Positions 49,628 through 52,331 of a stretch of DNA of 52,331 nt are shown here, one piece after another. The position numbers were made by a program, and so were the translations under genes. Position 1 is the first letter of the stretch. Each line of letters opens with the position of its first letter. This DNA comes from Corallococcus sicarius (lineage in GTDB: Bacteria > Myxococcota > Myxococcia > Myxococcales > Myxococcaceae). The notes beneath the pieces were generated by a model. The model was given only the letters and a program-made list of their open reading frames with translations. It was not told the origin of the DNA and ran no database searches. The stretch lies in NCBI RefSeq assembly GCF_003611735.1, contig NZ_RAWG01000029.1:1-52331 (forward strand). The letters are read 5' to 3'.

Positions 49628-50964
49628 CGCCGGCTCCCGATGACCGCCACGTTCGGCGCCAGCTCCTGGCCGGACGCGGGCTGCGGGTCCGGCGCGATGG
49701 CGGCGGCCTCTTCCTCGCTGAGGCCGAACAGCTCCGCGGCGGCGCCGGCCAGGCGGTTGCCCTCTCCCTGCGGACCCACGGCGCGCAGCCGCGCGGTGGG
49801 CTCGTGCAGCAGCTTGTTCACGATGGCGCGTCCCATGGCCTCGATGCTCTTGCGTTGCTTGTCCGTGAGCCCGTCACCCAGGCCCAGCAGCGTGCGCTCC
49901 ACCTCCGCACGGGCGATGCCCTCCGCGCGCTGACGCAGGCGGGCCAGCACCGGCATCCCGTCACGCAGCGCACGCTCCCGGGCGAAGCGCGCCACCTCCT
50001 GCGCCACCAGCCCGCCCGCCTTGTGCGCCTCTTCCGCGCGCGCGGCGGCGTTGTCCGCGACGAACTTCTGGATGTCATCCACGTCGTACGCGTGCACCCA
50101 GTCCAGCGTGCCCACCGCCGGGTCGATGTCTCGCGGCACCGCCAGGTCCACCATGAACAGCGGCCGGCCCCGGCGCGCCTTGCCCAGCGCCCCCACGTTG
50201 TCGCGCGTGAAGATGGGCACCGGCGACGCGGTGCTCGTCACCACCACGTCCGCGGACGCCAGCAGCGTGAAGAGCTCCTCGTAGGGCCGAGCGACGCCGC
50301 CCACCTCCGCCACCAGCGCCTCCGCGCGCGCGAGCGTGCGGTTGGTCACGATGAGCTTCCCGGCGCCCGCGTTCTTCAGGTGCCGCGCCGCCAGCTCGCC
50401 CATCTCGCCCGCGCCCACCACCAGCACCGTCTTGTCCTTGAGCCCGTCGAACACCTTGCTCGCGAGCTGCACCGCTGCGGACGCCATGGACGTGGCCGCG
50501 CGCCCCACCGCCGTCTCCGTGCGCACGCGCTTGGCGCAGCCGAACGCCGCCGCGCACGCGCGCGTCAGCTCCCCGCGCACCGCGCCCGCGCCCTGGCCGC
50601 GCTCGAAGGCGTCCTTCACCTGCCCCAATATCTGCGCCTCGCCCAGCACCATGGAGTCCAGGCTGGAGGCCACGCGGAACAGGTGCACGAGCGCCGCCTC
50701 GCCCTGGTGCTCGTACAGGTGCTCCAGCGCCTCCGCGCCGCCCAGCTCCTGCAGCGTCTGCCGCGCACGCTCCCGCGCCTGCTCCGCGCTGGGGGCCGCC
50801 AGGTACACCTCCACGCGGTTGCACGTGGACACCCAGAGCGCCTCCACCGGCGCCTGCGCCAGCCGCTGCAACACTTCTGTCTGCCGGGCTTCGGGCAATG
50901 CCAGCCGCTCCCGGATGCCCAGGGGCGCGGTGCGGTGGGACACGCCGATACAGATGAATTCCAT
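49624..50964 (-). CDS. hemA: Glutamyl-tRNA reductase
   Basis: 446 residues; reduces glutamyl-tRNA(Glu) with NADPH to glutamate-1-semialdehyde, the first step of the C5 heme pathway. The catalytic cysteine is in [10 protein letters not shown] (C48). Other markers are [31 protein letters not shown] and the NADPH site [19 protein letters not shown]-terminal helical domain follows ([20 protein letters not shown]). ATG 50964 lies 2 bp after the stop of the CcsA/HemX-like gene and gives the exact family N-terminus; the open frame to 51642 is antisense-type noise. Its tRNA substrate is encoded at 25543. Confidence 0.97.
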   Translation of the reverse strand: MEFICIGVSHRTAPLGIRERLALPEARQTEVLQRLAQAPVEALWVSTCNRVEVYLAAPSAEQARERARQTLQELGGAEALEHLYEHQGEAALVHLFRVASSLDSMVLGEAQILGQVKDAFERGQGAGAVRGELTRACAAAFGCAKRVRTETAVGRAATSMASAAVQLASKVFDGLKDKTVLVVGAGEMGELAARHLKNAGAGKLIVTNRTLARAEALVAEVGGVARPYEELFTLLASADVVVTSTASPVPIFTRDNVGALGKARRGRPLFMVDLAVPRDIDPAVGTLDWVHAYDVDDIQKFVADNAAARAEEAHKAGGLVAQEVARFARERALRDGMPVLARLRQRAEGIARAEVERTLLGLGDGLTDKQRKSIEAMGRAIVNKLLHEPTARLRAVGPQGEGNRLAGAAAELFGLSEEEAAAIAPDPQPASGQELAPNVAVIGSRR

Positions 50965-50966
50965 GG

Positions 50967-51779
50967 CTACGGCATCCCCGGGCCAGCGGCGGACAGATCG
51001 TAGGACGACAGGAAGGACACCAGCACCAGGCAGAAGCCGGCCATGGTGAGCAGTGCCACGCGCCGCCCCCGCCAACCGGCGAAGATGCGCGCATTGACGA
51101 GCGCAGCGAAGACACCCCAGGCGACGAACGTCGCCAGCTGCTTGCCATCGAAGTTCCAGGCAATGCCCGGCGCCGTGGTGACGAACAGCGCCCCGGTCGC
51201 CAGGGTGAGGGACAGCGCGATGAACCCCCACACCACCAGCCGCCGGTTGAGCGTGTCCAGGAACTCCAGCGAGGGCAGCCGGGCGAAGAGCAGCCCGAAG
51301 TGCTTGGTCTTCACCTGCCGCTCCATGAGCAGGTACATGACGCCCACCCCCGCCGCCACGCCAAAGGCCGTCATCCCCAAGAGCGCGATGGAGACATGCA
51401 CGGGCAACAGCGGCTGACGCACCGCGGCCGGAAGCGGCGCCGGCCCGCCATGCAACAACATCCCGACGAGCAGCACCGCCACCGCCAGGGGCGTGAGGAA
51501 CGCGCCGATGACGGGCTTGCGGTAGCGCACATCCAGCGCGAGGAACAGCGCCAGCAGCAGGAAGGCGAAGGTGGACATGCCCTGCGCGGGCCCCACCAGC
51601 CGGCCTCCCTGCGCGCCCAGCAGCTCGATGAGGGCAACGCAATGCATCAGGAGCCCGGTCCCCACGAGCACGCGCCCGGTGATGGCGAGCACCTGCGACT
51701 GGCGGACCAGGAAGGCCAGGTAGACGAGCGCAGCCAGCCCGTAGGCATGGCAGGCGAGTGAGACGAGCAGGTGGCTCAT
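50967..51779 (-). CDS. CcsA/HemX-family membrane protein
   Basis: 270 residues with about eight transmembrane helices, in the family shared by HemX and the cytochrome c assembly protein CcsA. Conserved features are the helix-borne histidines (LVSLACHAYGLAAL, GLLMHCVAL, LLPVHVSIALLGMTAF, expected heme-handling positions), VGVMYLLMERQVKTKHFG and a late ATFVAWGVFAALVNARI in place of the full CcsA tryptophan-rich box. HemX is encoded directly before hemA in many bacteria and influences glutamyl-tRNA reductase levels or heme handling. Here it likewise precedes hemA, by 2 bp. It is the first gene of the hem operon; its start is ATG 51779. Confidence 0.9.
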   Translation of the reverse strand: MSHLLVSLACHAYGLAALVYLAFLVRQSQVLAITGRVLVGTGLLMHCVALIELLGAQGGRLVGPAQGMSTFAFLLLALFLALDVRYRKPVIGAFLTPLAVAVLLVGMLLHGGPAPLPAAVRQPLLPVHVSIALLGMTAFGVAAGVGVMYLLMERQVKTKHFGLLFARLPSLEFLDTLNRRLVVWGFIALSLTLATGALFVTTAPGIAWNFDGKQLATFVAWGVFAALVNARIFAGWRGRRVALLTMAGFCLVLVSFLSSYDLSAAGPGMP

Positions 51780-51824
51780 GGCGGCAGGCTCATAACCACG
51801 GCCGAGGGGGCATTCAGCCTGGCC

Positions 51825-52190
51825 TCAGCCCATTTTATCGAGAATGAAGGCCGCCAGCAGATCGGTCTCCGAGTTGGGCTTACGCTCCGGATGAGGCGCG
51901 CCCACTTCCGCCACATAGCCTGGAACGACCTCGTACGCGGAGTCCCCCACCAGGATGGAGTCGGCCATCTGTTCGGCCCCCAGCCGGGCGAGCTGGTCCT
52001 CCGTCTTCACCCGGGCCACCAGCTGGTGCGTGTCCTCGCCCGACACCAGCTGCACCACGTGGACGGCGGGCGTGAGGGGCCAGTCGCCCCCTCCCTCGAC
52101 GGCCACGATCAGCCGGCCTTCGCGCAGGTCTGCTTTGTCCGCGAGGGCCCACTCCTCGAGCTGCGCCTGGGACAGGAAGAGCTTCGTCAC
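51825..52190 (-). CDS. Small soluble protein of unknown function
   Basis: 121 residues from GTG 52190, which has GGATGGGG just upstream. It is an alpha/beta, acidic protein with no membrane segment. N-terminal FLSQAQLEEWALADKADLRE is followed by LIVAVEGGGDWPLTPAVHVV, a central VARVKTEDQLARLGAEQM, and SILVGDSAYEVVPGYVAEV. The E/D-rich C-terminus ends in LLAAFILDKMG. I do not recognise the family. It lies 45 bp upstream of the CcsA/HemX-like gene on the same strand, so it may be the first gene of the hem transcription unit. Confidence 0.78.
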   Translation of the reverse strand: MTKLFLSQAQLEEWALADKADLREGRLIVAVEGGGDWPLTPAVHVVQLVSGEDTHQLVARVKTEDQLARLGAEQMADSILVGDSAYEVVPGYVAEVGAPHPERKPNSETDLLAAFILDKMG

Positions 52191-52240
52191 GTCCCCATCC
52201 TACACCAGCGCCCTGCCGCGAGGGCCCGCGAAATGGCCCC

Positions 52241-52276
52241 CGGCTCCGGCTCCGGCTCCGGCTCAGGCTCAGGCTC
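52241..52276. repeat. Hexanucleotide tandem repeat near the right edge
   Basis: Six head-to-tail units: four of CGGCTC followed by two of AGGCTC. They lie 51-86 bp upstream of the small gene that starts at 52190. Slippage could change the spacing to its promoter, or the repeat could belong to a gene running off the window (it would read Glu-Pro or Arg-Ser in some frames). Confidence 0.8.
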
Positions 52277-52331
52277 CGCATCCGGAGCAAGCCTGCGGCC
52301 CTGCATGCGCCGCGTGGACAGCCCCTCCCGC

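Noticed and set aside
50965-51642. N-terminal extension of the hemA frame
   Set aside because: It overlaps the CcsA/HemX-like gene in another frame; ATG 50964 begins exactly at the conserved HemA start.
1-52331. Genomic island, prophage or insertion sequence
   Set aside because: I see no transposase, integrase or phage structural gene. Only the toxin-like pair has slightly atypical codons.

Overview
The window is high-GC, almost fully coding bacterial chromosome from a myxobacterium (Myxococcota; the Myxococcus/Corallococcus group fits best). The support is: three secreted proteins ending in the MYXO-CTERM sorting signal (Cys-containing stretch, membrane helix, Arg cluster); a eukaryote-like Ser/Thr kinase; a chemosensory operon with a CheA-CheY hybrid; many free-standing two-component proteins; and long spurious antisense ORFs typical of about 70% GC genomes. 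I see no transposase, phage gene, CRISPR array or rRNA. Two tRNA genes are present.

Layout. 1-3 kb: a GH13 alpha-glucan-active enzyme cut by the left edge, convergent with an exported TldD-like peptidase. 4.8-8.3 kb: an acid-sugar polysaccharide pair (UDP-N-acetylhexosamine dehydrogenase, heparinase II/III-like protein). 8.5-10.5 kb: a histidine-kinase-like protein without a recognisable ATP site, then a two-gene cassette that looks like a polymorphic toxin with its immunity protein. 10.6-17.8 kb: a chemosensory operon reading leftwards, cheW-cheR-mcp-cheY-cheW-cheA, with no cheB. 18-20 kb: a divergent Ser/Thr kinase fused to PEGA-like and TonB C-terminal domains. 20-23.3 kb: a HAD phosphatase and an exported protein plus two tandem MYXO-CTERM metzincin proteases. 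23.4-25.7 kb: gltX, a small exported protein, tRNA-Gln(CUG), tRNA-Glu(CUC) and a strong terminator. 25.8-29.3 kb: a response regulator, a small membrane protein, a receiver-kinase hybrid, a DUF2795 protein and a small hydrophilic protein. 29.4-33.2 kb: the pyruvate dehydrogenase operon pdhA-pdhB-pdhC. 33.3-38 kb: a HAD protein, an unrecognised membrane protein, a GlpT-like transporter and a Nudix hydrolase. 38.2-44.2 kb: an envelope operon of a UshA-type nucleotidase lipoprotein, a large lipoprotein and a probable outer-membrane barrel. 44.2-51.8 kb (leftward): CcsA/HemX-like protein, hemA, hemC, hemD, then a MYXO-CTERM protein with a mutated metzincin site translationally coupled to a PilB/GspE-type ATPase. 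The right end holds a small unknown gene and a hexamer repeat.

How parts relate. gltX, tRNA-Glu and hemA encode successive steps from glutamate to tetrapyrroles, although they lie about 25 kb apart. Three of the most unusual items concern secretion or surface display: the toxin/immunity-like pair, the MYXO-CTERM/secretion-ATPase pair, and the nucleotidase-lipoprotein-barrel operon. Several gene pairs share a 4-base overlap with a non-ATG start (GTGA or TTGA), which sets starts well inside the longest open frames.
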